Positions 21,301 through 32,379 of a stretch of 64,000 nt of DNA are shown here, one piece after another. The number at the start of each line of letters is the position of its first letter. Positions within the stretch are counted from its first letter, which is position 1. Source of the stretch: Symsagittifera roscoffensis (Eukaryota; Xenacoelomorpha; Acoela; Convolutidae); contig NC_087068.1 in the NCBI RefSeq assembly GCF_963678635.1, positions 10,296,027-10,360,026 of the forward strand, in the 5' to 3' direction. Under the pieces are notes generated by a model. That model saw only the letters and a list, made by a program, of their open reading frames with translations, did not search any database and was not told the DNA's origin. A program made the translations under genes and the position numbers.

Positions 21301-23182
21301 TTACTGTTTTTTTCTAAATAATTAATCTGTCAAAGACAAGCACCATATGTCCATCGCATGGGTCAAAAAAGTTTCGCTCCTTGCCAAGGACTCTCGGAAT
21401 CATTGCTAGCATTTTCACACAATTTGTTGAGAACTGACGATTATGAAATTGTTTGTGAAATTTTAGCCTGAAGTTTTCATCTGCTTTTTTCTTTGAACTT
21501 TCATTCTATATCATGGCGATGATGCAATTATGGGACCAGACTTTTTTCGTTCAAGTTTTTTCCACAGATTGATCAAATTAGTATAGAATGGTGTGATCAA
21601 TTCAAGTAGCTGAATCGACCAGATAGTAGAAATTATACGAAATTACTTAGCATGACTAGCTTAAGGGTAACGCCTCGAGTTCAATTTTTTGGCATATAAT
21701 TGACTTAAACGACATAAGTACAAAAGTTCGAATCCAGGTCGGATCTTTCACAAGGTACATAATTTTTTTATTTCGGTTTTTGGTTTTCACGTCATTTCTT
21801 TTCGGCCTTTTTTGACCGTGTGTGATTTTTGTCCTAATGCTCATTTTAAGCTGGTTTAAAAGCGTTTCCTTGACGATAAATTTCGATATTAATTTCAGCG
21901 TCAGTGTTGACAAAATCAGCTGACGAAGCATCTTGCGCTATTTTCTACACCATTACCAACCTCCAGCCTCAGTGGAATTTAGCCCCAATGGGCAAACAGC
22001 TTGTATCCGGTGCCCTAGATGAACTCAAATCTACCCTTCCATCATTGCACACTTTTTCCACGCTGTCTCCTGTTCCTGGTTTTGCACAGTGGCTGAAAGA
22101 AGAGTTCAAATCAGTCAACAATTCATCAAGCCAATCATCGTTAGTAGACAGTTCAAAGTTTTCTCTGCAAGAGTTGTTAAGTTTGATGTATTTTTGCTTA
22201 TTATGAAGTGTTTCTTGCTTTATCATGACCGTCTAAATTGCACTAGAAGTTGAAATTAGTTTGAGTCTAATACTTTTCGGCCAATGATCGATTGTTCAAA
22301 TTTTGTGACAACCAAATTTTCAAAACCGAGCATTTTCTCTTTTTATTTCAAAGGTAAAAAGGCAAAGGGTTTTGGAGACAAAATTTGACATCCTTTCTAT
22401 GTAATCATTCACCAAAAACATTTAGTATGAATTGCTTTTTTGCTTGGCAAGTATTTCACCCGTTGGCAGAGACAGCAACAGTCAAAATATTGCAATTATC
22501 CCATCATACATTGGCAGTTTGATTTGAACTGCTGGAAAATTAGGGTTAATTTTTTCTGAAAGTCCCAAGCTTACGTTTCTGCTTCTTTGTTCTTTTTTAC
22601 CTTTCAGTTCCTGAGAAGCTAAAGAAATGTTTTTGAAGTGAACAAAGATTTGTTCTCTAAAAACTATCTTATTTTAATTTTGACGATCTGTCCTGTTCAA
22701 CGCGCTCAGTAGCTCTCTTCTATCCCTTCCAACTGACTTTGATATTACGTATACGACTCCTTAGATGTTTTAGACCCCTCTTTGACCTCAATTTGGAGGC
22801 TGCTGACTTAGAAGACATGGCATTGGTTTTCGATCCTTCTCTTTCATTCTGGAGACACATCACTGTTTTGAAGACATTTCAAACCCAATTCAACCAAATC
22901 ATCTTGTACTATTTGACCCAAATGAAGAGTAGCAAGGATCCTCTGAGAGCCAAAAATGCTGTCACGCATTTCCACATGAGTTGTGGGGCATCCCTCTACA
23001 ATGTTTTCTGCCCTTTTGCTACGAGAAGACTGGGCTATACGCCGCTGGTTTCTGAAAGAATGTGGGATTATTCGTTGGGATATATGGCTAATTATAGATA
23101 CGAACATGAAAAAGTAACAGAAAACTCGAAGAGTTATACGAATACTGGACATGTTAGTGTATTTCTTAAAAACAGTGCATAA
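15313..23182 (+). CDS. MLYCD: Malonyl-CoA decarboxylase (N-terminally short or incomplete)
   Basis: Exons 15311-15569, 18000-18244, 21899-about 22172 and about 22765 (or 22774)-23182. The first two junctions are canonical and in phase. The third donor (GTTGTT) is weak, so that border is approximate. The enzyme decarboxylates malonyl-CoA to acetyl-CoA and so controls fatty-acid oxidation. Family signatures in order: VVNVSWDLSPAQMIETI with EAVHPV across the first splice (the family's WHSP...EAVHP region), HVALTSSVAGS, ASCAIFYTITN, then FSTLSPVPGF carrying the serine and THFHMSCGA carrying the histidine described as catalytic in the human enzyme, then MANYRY. The visible protein is about 395 residues against roughly 490 in human. 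The missing part is the N-terminal helical region, so upstream exons may be unrecognised. It ends FLKNSA and lacks the SKL peroxisomal signal of the human protein. The ATG lies 2 bases after a TTTTTCAG acceptor. Confidence 0.9.
15570..17999 (+). other. MLYCD intron 1, mostly repeat sequence
   Basis: Donor GTGAGT at 15570 and acceptor TTTTATAG at 17992-17999. A fold-back element fills 15977-17010. Sequence after it (about 17040-17165) is shared with 28200-28340. No coding exon was recognised. Confidence 0.7.
15977..17010. mobile_element. Long-armed fold-back element, family R2
   Basis: The left arm (15977-about 16110, GGCAAACTCCACTATCGAAC, AAAGGTCAC..CGTGATC) is the diverged reverse complement of the right arm (about 16830-17010). 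The left arm recurs at 32550-32720, and partial internal copies lie at about 20221-20480. A small tandem duplication of CCTTCGAAAATGGAATTTG occurs at about 16041-16079. I see no transposase, so this is a non-autonomous element or two head-to-head copies. Confidence 0.75.
18938..19008 (+). repeat. tRNA-like SINE head
   Basis: TAGCGTAGAGATAGGG resembles an A box, and AGGGTTCGAACATGATC about 40 bases on resembles a B box. Acceptor stem pairing is absent, so this is a SINE or pseudogene rather than a working tRNA. Confidence 0.4.
19640..20030 (+). repeat. SINE-like element with tRNA-Leu-like core, copy 1
   Basis: Positions 19815-19897 read as a leucine-type tRNA remnant: TGGCTAAGTGG (A box), GACTCAAAATC around the anticodon position, and CAGATTCGAATC (B box). 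The flanks match copy 2 at 20790-21225: upstream ATATGTAGCTGCTTTATTCG and downstream AATTCGAGG. The copy ends near GCGCAGCTTCGCCTCTGCGT. Body and tRNA-like part therefore moved together. Confidence 0.7.
20790..21225 (+). repeat. SINE-like element with tRNA-Leu-like core, copy 2
   Basis: The core at 21037-21108 has TCGTGGCCGAGGGGGCAGG (A box) and GGTCGCAGATTCGAATC (B box). Surrounding sequence matches copy 1. Just upstream, an imperfect palindrome (about 20830-20960) contains AAATATAGATAGACACAAAT and its complement, so this copy carries an extra inverted duplication. Confidence 0.7.
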
Positions 23183-23197
23183 TATAAATGGGAGTGC

Positions 23198-23403
23198 CGT
23201 CCGTATTTAGACAACCGGGTATTCATACTCGTCAGTATTTAGACAAATACTGTATGAACCAATCAGAATCGAGATAAGACAAATAATCCAAAATAAATCA
23301 TATTTCTTTATTAATTTCTTCCTTGTCTCGATTCTGATCGGTTAAAACAGTATTTGTCTAAATACTGACGTGTCTGAATACGCGGTTGTCTAAATACTGC
23401 TAC
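23198..23403. mobile_element. Small fold-back MITE in the MLYCD 3' UTR
   Basis: About 206 bases with long inverted arms (23198-23275 and 23325-23403). The ends read CGTCCGTATTTAGACAACCG and the complement CGGTTGTCTAAATACTGCTACG-like. GTATTTAGACAA occurs twice in each arm. It begins 16 bases after the MLYCD stop codon, so it is likely transcribed and would form a strong hairpin in the mRNA. It contains an AATAAA in the loop (23292-23297) that could serve as poly(A) signal. Confidence 0.8.
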
Positions 23404-24117
23404 GTAACCATATAAATAGCTGCGCGAAGACGTGATCCGAATTTTAAAGAAAGTGACGGAACGTTTGTGCTCGGGTGGTTTTTTCTCTAGACAAGTTTGG
23501 AGTTTTAGTAGCAACTTTGTATGGTTGCCCTGAGCTTGAATTTAAAAAGATGTTTCATCCGTCATTATTAGTAGTGAAGTAATTTAAAAGATAGCGAGTT
23601 TAAAGATTGCCAATTTGGGGACAATTATATGAAATGGAACTTACAACCAAAGGTTCAATCTAATTGCATCGACGTGGCTATCCATGAATACATCTTATAT
23701 AATCAATCTTATTTAAACCAAATCTAATCATTTTTGAGAAATCCAGGTCAAAATGAGAGTTTTAAAAAGAAATAATTTTTCGAAACTGAGAGTTAAGCTT
23801 CGACTTTTGTAATTAGACTTTAACGTGAGCTTCAGTTCAAAAGTTTGCAAAACGCATTACCATAGAAATCTTACGAGTAAAGAAAAGCCGGGCGATTTAT
23901 ATCAAGATTTTCGTTAGGTTTAACGAAAGGAAGAATCTTATTTAGGTAGGCTCTTTGTGGATTTTGCACACGCTCAAGTTTGTTGTTTTGATGTTCGATT
24001 TCTGATCTCTTTTGGAGTTCAATTAAAATCCATTTGTTCAAATTTTTATGTTTTTGTTCCCTTCTTCAATTACAGAATTGCAACTGACGCCACAACAAGT
24101 GTTTGACTTTTGGTTTC

Positions 24118-24123
24118 AATAAA
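24118..24123 (+). promoter_or_regulatory. Possible distal poly(A) signal of MLYCD
   Basis: AATAAA at 24118-24123, about 0.94 kb beyond the stop. It is an alternative to the AATAAA inside the MITE. This is a weak call because the region is AT-rich. Confidence 0.25.
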
Positions 24124-24324
24124 GATGTAAGCATTTCAGTGGAAAAACATTCCATATTACACCAGCTTCAATTCAAGTTTTGAATCGAAGTTTATTACAA
24201 GTTGGGTTAGTTTTATCAAAAAAAACTTCATTCGTTCAAAATTCTTGAAATTAATAGAGCTTCAGGATAGCATCTGTTTTTGAGCTGAAACTTTGGAAGT
24301 TGAATTTTGACAAATCATGATCTG

Positions 24325-24519
24325 TTAAACTAATCCCAATATATGAACTGTACATTTAAGAATTAAGTAATCGCGTAGAATAAAATGATCGCAATTAACT
24401 TCGCATAAACGAGAGGTTCCCATATCTATTGTCTTTATGGATACCAAGATTGTGTCTAACACTGACCTTTTTACTAAGTTAATGAAGGACGGAAGTAAAA
24501 GAACGTAGAAAAAGAACAA
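24325..24519 (-). other. Exon-like open frame, uncertain
   Basis: A 64-codon minus-strand frame with a hydrophobic start (FYVLLLPSFINLV) and a more ordinary tail (DTILVSIKTIDMGTSRLCEV). I do not recognise it and no splice partners are proven. It could be a chance frame. Confidence 0.15.
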
Positions 24520-24550
24520 CTCGCACGAGATCTAAATGACGACTCTATTT

Positions 24551-25141
24551 CACTAGTGGACAAAAGTAAGCGCAAATTCAGGATTTTACTCTGTGAAATG
24601 CCTTTTTTCAATGTACATTTGGACAACATTTCTTTTGAACTTCAATAAAACTTTTACATTGGCCGAGATGAAATGATCAGAGCTACCATTTATGAAAGCA
24701 TCAACATTTGGTTCAATGACTTACCTATGTAATTCGGGTCTGAAAATGCCAGTTTTCCTCATCTGCACTAAGTTTTACATCGTAGTGAAATCTTTAAAGA
24801 AAAAGCAGAGTTAAAAATTTGTTCATGCATCGTGAAACATTCTCAGCGAGAAAGTGGAAAATCAGTGAAATTTTTACTAAACTCAGACGTTTGTTACTAA
24901 TTCACGCGAAGTAAAAACTTAGCGCAGATGAGGAAAACTGGCATTTTCAGACCCGGATTACATACGTAAGTCATTGAAACCAAATATTGATACTTTCATA
25001 AATGGTAGCTCTGATCATTTGATCTCGGTCAATGTAAAAGTTTTACTGAATTTCGAAGGAAATGTTGTCCAAAATGTACATTGAAGACGGGCATTTTACC
25101 GAAATAAATCTTGAATTTGCGCTTAATTTTGTCCACTAGTG
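24551..25141. mobile_element. Fold-back MITE, copy 2, with preserved ends
   Basis: The ends are CACTAGTGGACAAAAGTAAG and its complement (CTTAATTTTGTCCACTAGTG at the right end), arms of about 240 bases and a central 100-base loop. The terminal word GTGGACAAAA is typical of Tc1/mariner-type ends, but no TA duplication is clear. Inner arms match copy 1 at 7205-7760. There is no transposase. Confidence 0.85.
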
Positions 25142-25345
25142 TATACTAAGGAATAGAATTACCATATGAAAAGATCGAACATTTTGTGACTTAACTACTT
25201 GTACAAGAAGAGCTGATGTATGTTTTCCAGAAGTCACATGATGCACTAACTCTAACTTCTGCACGATTGAGAATATTTCAAAATAAGCGGTACACGAATT
25301 CCATGTCTTTAAAAAACGGAAAAGCAAAACACCAAAAGTCGCCAT
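25136..25345 (-). other. Candidate first-exon frame, uncertain
   Basis: A 69-codon minus-strand frame starting with a good context (CAACAATGG) and beginning MATFGVLLFRFLKTWN. A possible donor (GTAGTT) lies in it. Its last codons overlap the end of the fold-back element, so the terminal part is not ancestral coding sequence. Product unknown. Confidence 0.2.
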
Positions 25346-25930
25346 TGTTGAAATTTTGAAGGGATTGAAAACAAACTCACTTGTTTTAAAATTTTTCTCG
25401 AACTCGAATTCATTTTCTAATAATCAAGACCTATTTTCAGCACCATATCAAGAAATCTTAACCAAATATGACAATTGATTGAATATTATCTAAAAAGTGT
25501 ACGAAAGATGTCACACCTATCCAAACCTTGAAACTGAACAATTTTCATGCAGATTTTAAAGGTGACCGAATAGTTTAAACAACGCATTTTGGAAATAATT
25601 TGACAGCTGGAGAGATATGAAACCCGTTAGTACAATCAGCCGAATCTTAAGCGAAATATTGATCTCAGCACTCGATAAATTACACAGATTTTGTTATAAG
25701 ACAATTTTCCAACGCACATTTTGAAATCACTTGCACTTGCCGTTCTGAAGATGCATGATTTCGCGAAATGAACCAGATTTTGTTAAGACGGTAAAACATG
25801 TTTAACTACTTGCCAAACTGTTTTACATATTGGTACATATCATATGCTACACTACTTGTATTGACTGACAAAATATTTTCCCGGGTTGACGAAAAAGGCT
25901 CATCGTACAGTTTCGTTTTTCAGTTCTTTA

Positions 25931-26123
25931 GACAAGCATTTTTCCATTAATGAAATTTTACGATAACCATTTTTCCATCAATGAAATTGTACGACAAGCA
26001 TTTTTTCCATCAATGGAATTGTACCATAAGCTTTTTTCATTAATAAAATTGTATGACTCGAATTTTTTTCATCAACGTAATTGTATGACTAGCTTTTTTC
26101 CATCAATGGATTTGCATGATTAG
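25931..26123. repeat. Minisatellite, about six copies
   Basis: Units of about 31-38 bases with the core TTTTTCCATCAATGAAATTG, followed by TACGACAAGC or TATGACTAGC variants. The copies are diverged. No open frame runs through them. Confidence 0.8.
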
Positions 26124-27529
26124 CAAGAGGTTGAAACCTTTTCAACTGCGTTTTTCACAGATTCTCCGGAAGTTCGAGACAGCTGAAAATTCCTATCTTA
26201 ATCCTAATGACACAGTACCAGGGCGTAGCCGCATAGAAAAAAAACATACAAAGCTGTCGGGACGAAGGTCCAAATCCAAGTAGCAAATGAGACCAGTGTC
26301 CAAATCCAAATTGTATTCAGCCCCTGCATTCAGAGATTCTATAAAAACACTAATTCACAAATGCGAGAAAATATAACATGGGACATCGTTAATAATTTAA
26401 ACAAAACCAACCCGTAAAGCGTGCTATCAATAAACATGATTTCCAAATTGCTTTTTTAACTTCTACTTGAATTGTCACGGGATAAAAACTATGATGTGAG
26501 TGAATTTTCTTCAAATTTTGTAACCAAATCAAATTTTTGGGTTTTTACCATCATGGCCTTCCCGCCTTGTAACAAATGTGAATTTTTTGGTGGTCTATGA
26601 TTAACTGGAGGACTTTAAAGGGAATTTTGGCGTTGTTACAGAATCTTAAGACGTATTCGCATCGGTTGAGAACTAAAACTTTCACCGTATTTTTCCCGTG
26701 AGAATACAAGCAGTAATAAAAAAAAAACAAATTGGAAATCTTGTTTGGAGATAGCACACTTTACGTTTTAGTATCAATTTTATAGTACTTAAAAGCATCC
26801 TTTTTTAGTGTAACAAGGAGTATTACAAGGTTAAGCATGTTGATCAATTTTGGTTGTCATAGCTTAATTAGTCGACATGCCAATTTTTGTAACAGTCGGA
26901 CGCGGAGAACAGAAACATTGCTGGTTAAAATTGCCGATTGCGGGGGCTTGGGGAAAGAGCCTAATATAATTAACTCATTTTTAGAAAACTGAATCAAGTT
27001 AAATTTTTCAGGACCTTTTGAACTGTTGCAGTTCGATAGAGAAGTTAGCCTTCCTTTCATCAAAGAAAAGGCAGTGGACTTAACAAAAAATCAAATTTCA
27101 AAGACTTTCTTTTGATCAAATTTTCTGCACCGCTGGCAAAATTAACAAAAACACGTGCTAAAAACTCTTCTGATATTCTGTCTATAACAGAAAGCTATCG
27201 CACAATTATAAAAATCAAGAGATCCGGTTAACATAAAAAATTAAGAAAATACGGATCAAAAATGGACGTTTCAGGCACCTTTTTGAATGTTTAAACCAAA
27301 AAATTAGGTTTGCTGGGCAAGGTGAGGTTTTATTTTCCTCTCTTACCAAAACGCTGGGTCAAAAAATAAAAAACTGAATTTAATTTACTTTATCCACAGA
27401 GGCGAGCAGGGTTTTGCATCAATTGCGATACATCGTTTTTTTAATGCAATCGAAAGTGAAATTAGCATCGGAAGAAACTTGAACAAGCGGTAACAAAACC
27501 AAAAATTAGCAGAAGCCCTTTAATCGGAA
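26124..27529. other. No supported gene
   Basis: AT-rich DNA with only short frames (for example 26857-27063, minus). None has recognisable motifs or splice context. Confidence 0.4.
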
Positions 27530-28060
27530 AAAAAGTCAACGAGAGTTAAGACTCACAAAAATTTAACAAATCCCCCTCACCCTCAACACAACAATAAAAT
27601 TTTTTTTATTGCTCGTCAAATGAAACAAAAAGACACCACTAAGCCGATATAATGAAGGCCGAAACCGATAAAGACGAATAAAGGAACATAAAAAAGATGA
27701 AAATCAATTCGAAAAATTTTTGAAGACTAATAAAAAATGAAGTCCCCGCAACCTCATAACAAACAGGCTGACACAATTTTTTTTTGCGGGTTGACAGACG
27801 CACATGAGGACAACAAACCGATATAAAATATGCCGAAATCACTTAAGCCGAAAGAAGAAAAAAGAAAAACCACCAAGTTCAAAATTTTCAGATACTAATT
27901 AGAATTTATTCAGACCCCCTCACCCTCGAAACACAGACACTCTAACTTAACTTTTTCTTGTCCATATAAACCGATACAATATAAGCCAAGCCGAAAAAAA
28001 TGCCGAAAAATATTGTCGCCATGAAAAATTTAAACTATATTTCAAAGTTTTTACAAAGTG
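27530..28060. repeat. Degenerate tandem repeat, about three units of 190 bases
   Basis: Each unit contains a C-rich word (CCCCTCACCCTC or close variants, 27572, about 27745 and 27916) followed by a segment rich in CCGATA and AAGCCGAAA (about 27650, 27820 and 27970). The copies are diverged but in one orientation. Confidence 0.6.
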
Positions 28061-30253
28061 TGCGATCCTGAGTTAGCATAAATTCTATGTTTCACTTACA
28101 ACGTCTCAAAGTAATCTGACTAATCCGATCAAAAAAGCCTAAATCATTCAAAATGACAAAAAAAGCTTAAGCAAAGGAGATAAACGGAATTTAAAAAGAA
28201 ATCAAAAGTCAAGCCGCTGAAAATCAAAATTGAGCGTGAACAAACTTTAAGACTTTCTCCTGAAAAAAAAACAAACAAAAAAAATCATCGTCATCTATAC
28301 AAGACTACTCACTACGTCTAATACTCTTTGTAAAAATAACAACTAGCTTGAGCACATAAAAAATTAAAGTTCAATCGAAATATTCGAGGCCTTGGTCTGA
28401 TACAGGCAGTCTTTTTTCACATTTTGAAAATTTCTGAGCAGAATGATATCCACACTTGACGCGTTGTGCTCAGAAGAAAAACTCAAGATACGAGCGTTTG
28501 TTCCTAACACGAAGTGTAAGTGCTAAAGTTTTTTCAAAACTTAAAATTTGTAGCCAGTTTATTTTGAATGCAAAGCACTGAAATCCTAGAAAACTGGGGT
28601 TTATAGATAAACAAATAGTTACGCAAATTCGGACGCAAATTTTTGCTCAGCGTGTTTTACAAGTTAATTCGAAGCTATGTAGGTTTCAAAAGTGATAGTT
28701 CGGCCAAATCGGAATAATTATTGTGCACATGTTATCTGTTTGTTTTAACGCGTAGCGTATGTTGCTATTCAATTCGGCTCACACCTGAAAGACTACTTCA
28801 AACACCTTAAAGGTTCATCGAAACAGTTAAGGTTCCGCCCAAATAAGTGCAGTCTTGTCAATTTTATCCTCACTGATGATTTTTTTTGTTAACGGTAAAT
28901 CTTTTTTCAAATTCGGATGAACCTTAAACTCAAACTATTGTGTCTAGAATTGTCTCCAATAGAACTTAGTAATCAAAACTTTTAAAAATAATTTCTCGCT
29001 GTTGGTTTTCATATAGCATACTGGTAGGGCGTTATTTTGAGAGCGTCAGATCGTGTGTTATATCTTTGTCTTTTAATTCAAAGTGGGTAGGGATGAGTTG
29101 GCACCCAATTAATAGTATGAGGTCTACCAAAGCCTGACCGATTTGGGCTGCAATAGTTGTACTGCAAGACTCCAGATGCAAAACACGACCAGGAGTTCCA
29201 AAATTAGAGCTTAGCTCATCAATATAATTCAGTCTGGAACACGGAAAGTTAATCGAAACGGTCTAGGCTTAGTCAGGCCAGATAGTTTTTCGCAGATCAC
29301 CTGCAAATCGCAGACACCACAAATATTATTGTTACTATAATAAATGAAAGGTTTAAATGTAGAGTTGTAATTCATCCTCACAGTTTTTGAGAATTATTTT
29401 CCAGTTTTAACTGTTGAATTTTTGTCAACTGATAAAGATATCAAATGCGATTTGTTGACACAAACAAGGTTGCATGACGGTATAAACATAGCCACCAGAT
29501 TGATGGAAAATAAAACGCAAGGAATGAAAAAGAATACTTTTTACTTGTTTTTTGAAAATTTTCGAATTTCAAAGTATTTATATATGGTTTTGAGGTTTTT
29601 GAGATTTACGAACATGATACTAATGACAATTTCTTGACGGAATCAACCCAATTTGTGAAAAATGGATGAAATGGTAAATTTTTTATTCCGCTGGGAATTT
29701 TAAAAGTTAAAATCCACTCTCAAAACCAGAAGAAATATAGCATAAAACTTGAATTGATCTTGAAAAATTAAGCAGGAAAGAGGCATGGAGAAACAAGTGT
29801 TTTGTTTTAGAATTAATTTCCATTTATATCTAAAATTTATACACTACACCCATACAAGTAAAAGTCACTCTTTCCTGCATTGTGGTTCATGTTGGTAAAT
29901 GGACTTCAGTCGTGTTCAGACATATTAATCAACGGTACAATGTATATATTGTCATGCAAATCGATACATAAGAGCTTTTCTTTCAAACTTTTTTCCACAA
30001 TTCCAACTTTTTGAGTAATTTCTACTCAATGAAATGAGAATACTGGTATATCGATTTTCTTTTCACAACGATGTGATGTAAAATTTCTAAAAATAGGTCA
30101 CACAGAATTGCTTCCGAATACCATCAATGAAGAATCGTACTTGCCCATAGTATGAGATAACGTCAATGACAAAATGAACTGGTAGTGAAAGGATAATGAG
30201 AAGTTGAATGCAACTCAATTCCGGACAGCTTTTCATTTGAGTAGCAGGTTACG
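28061..30253. other. Repeat remnants, no gene supported
   Basis: 28200-28340 matches the flank of family R2 (17040-17165) and is the reverse complement of about 32445-32515. A tRNA-like A box occurs at about 29020. A 71-codon plus frame at 29422-29637 is not recognisable. Confidence 0.45.
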
Positions 30254-30645
30254 TTAGAGTTTCTGCATTCGAGTGTTATCGTCACCCCAGTTAATTTTCT
30301 GCTTTTTAACTTTTTTTCTGGTATTTCCTAACTGTTGGCAAAGATCGGAAAGATGGTCCCGTGGTATTTTTTGTTTGATTGTATCCTTGTGCATTCTATA
30401 TCTTTCAACGACAAGCGGTAGCAAGTTAACAGTTCCCGTAAGTTTCGATTCCAGAAAGTAATTTGCAACTTCGAAAATCATCAAAGAGCACGACTAGGGC
30501 GGGCCAAAGTTGTCAACATCGAATGTCTACATTTGTTAAAAAAAACAACCTTTGTGTATTTTTCCTCTGCTTTGTTTAAAAATAGGCTGATCAGTTCGCC
30601 CGCTTCAGTTGCGTCTTTATTCAAAGTGATCAAAAGCTTGACTGC
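30254..30645 (-). CDS. Possible last two exons of an unrecognised gene
   Basis: Minus-strand exons 30645-30550 (32 codons, acceptor CTTGAGCTAG) and 30493-30254 (79 codons plus stop, acceptor CCGCCCTAG), separated by a 56-base GT-AG intron in phase 0. The joined peptide begins AVKLLITLNKDATEAGELIS, is helical and ends in a Lys-rich tail. The first exon loosely recalls a helix in vesicle-tether (CATCHR/Vps51-type) proteins, but that is only an impression. The frame upstream of 30645 stays protein-like to about 30790 except for one TAG at the acceptor itself. The opposite strand also has a 73-codon open frame (30586-30810), so strand is not secure. Confidence 0.35.
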
Positions 30646-31187
30646 CTAGCTCAAGATGCTGAACTTATCAGATATGAAATCAGGAGCTTCTTCTCTGAGA
30701 AACAGAGGATCAACATAAAACAGCCAGACTTTGAACTCACTTGTTTGAAACAACTCAGCTTTGAAGAGGCGAGGGGTCGTACTGGTCTTTTAAAATCATT
30801 TGTCAGTTAAAAGAAAGTTTTCAACGCCATCATAATTCAGGATTATGTGAACCGTCAGTTTTTACTACTCATGGTTGACAGTTTTTAATTTTCAAATCAC
30901 CAGAGTTCTTGCGCTCTTTCTATTATTTGAATATTTCGGTCATATTTCATTCCAGAACTTCTTTCAATTCCGATAAAAAATCGAGTTGCCAACGATGCCC
31001 TAGAACTGATGATAGTATGAACTGATCCTGGTGTTTCCTGGGAACATGATATTGGTTTTTGAGGGTCTTTAGAGGAGTAACCTAGCTTCCCGGGAACGCT
31101 ATTCGAATTGACTTCATCCTTTTACATTCATCAATTTAACTTCACCCTTGGCGCGCTATCTAGAAAATTAGATAACAGGTGCTCTCT

Positions 31188-31331
31188 TTAACTGTCATCT
31201 TCTGAGATCACGCTACTAAAATGTTCGTAGGCGTCCACATTGTTGGCAATTAAAACAATTGGTGACAGTTCCAGTCCACCGAAAAAACGTTCAGAATTGT
31301 TTCCGGTGGTTGAAGATACCATTCTATTCAT
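31188..31331 (-). other. Exon-like open frame upstream of the 30.2-30.6 kb exons
   Basis: A 47-codon minus-strand frame starting MNRMVSSTTGNN and containing FFGGLELSPIVLIANN. Composition is protein-like. It could belong to the same minus-strand gene as 30254-30645, but no consistent splice joins were established. At 31402-31592 frames on both strands look coding, which I could not resolve. Confidence 0.25.
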
Positions 31332-32379
31332 TGCGTCTAGCTCAGTCTTCTTGATTTTTTTCTTTCACCGACTCACTTGGTTCCCCTCCAACTCCAACAG
31401 ATTACTTCTCTAAATCGACCGGTAGAACTTCAGAACTGGTATCACAATACACAACTCTCGTTTTTGGAATTGTCGGAGAAGAATTCTCTAAAGTCGCCCG
31501 ATCATTTTCTTTTACCACTTTTTCCATCTCGCCAATTGTTAAATGTCAACCTCTGGTTGCGGATAAGAATAGATTTCTCAAACTTCAAGCGGTGATTATT
31601 TCCAGTTGCATTTAAGGTGCAAAGAATAAGCTTTTGATGCTAAACGTGGGAACACTTACACAAAGCATTCTTATCCACGAAGAAATTAGGCCGATAGAAT
31701 ACTAATACTTCTGTATTTGGTTCAATAGTTTTTAGCAATTCTAGCTGAATGAGTTTTCGGATTCCTATTTCAGTTGAGTGTACTCACAGTTAGGTTGCAT
31801 GAGTGAAGCGAGAACAACAATCAATAGCTGAAAAAACTGATACGGGTTTGATCAAATTTTCGACTGTGTTTGGCATGCGATACAAGAAGCATTTAGTTTG
31901 TGAATGAAATTTTTTTGTTTCTTGTCGTACTCAAATGATTTCTGACGTTTATAAAACAAACAGTATCGTCCATACGCGTCGTGTTTATTCCGAAAGTTCG
32001 TTTTTTTAAGTCTTGGTAGCTTTAAACTAAATATTTTCAAAAAATTGCAATAGCCCCATTTTGCGACTTTTGATTTTTGATGCAGAGCTACAAACCGTTC
32101 TTTGGATTGAACTGAAAATCTTGGGTTTTTTTCGAGAAACTTCAAAAAGAATAGACAATTTCGTCAAAAAAATAAATATTTGAGCAAAAAATTTTGGGCT
32201 TAGATGATCCTGCGTTGCCTTCCACAATTATTTGTTTCAATTAAACCCAAAACTTCTACTTTTGTTGTAATTTAATATGAAGCAAGCAGTTTAGAAATCC
32301 ATGAAGCCGACAAAGGCATTCAATTTAATTCTGAAAAAAACCTCAGTATCAAACATTGCTCCCAGGAGTTACCTTAGGA

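Larger units (their letters stand above)
18245..21898 (+). other. MLYCD intron 2, nested SINE-like repeats
   Basis: GTAAGC donor and AATTTCAG acceptor. The 3654 bases contain tRNA-like segments at 18938, 19815 and 21037, a copy of dispersed family R1 (19245-19400), and fragments of family R2 (20221-20480). No additional exon is needed: the flanking exons join in phase 1. Confidence 0.7.

Noticed and set aside
24551-25141. CACTA (EnSpm)-type transposon because the end begins CACTA
   Set aside because: The longer end (GTGGACAAAA) fits Tc1/mariner-type ends better, and no 3-base target duplication is visible.
25931-26123. CRISPR array
   Set aside because: The units are diverged tandem copies without unique spacers, in an animal genome.
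31402-31592. Plus-strand exon reading DYFSKSTGRTSELVSQY...
   Set aside because: An AG acceptor and open frame exist, but the minus strand is equally coding-like here and no family or joining exon supports either.
31852-32227. Overlapping minus-strand frames of 97 and 66 codons as exons
   Set aside because: Lys/Phe-rich composition is expected from AT-rich DNA, and no splice context or family resemblance was found.
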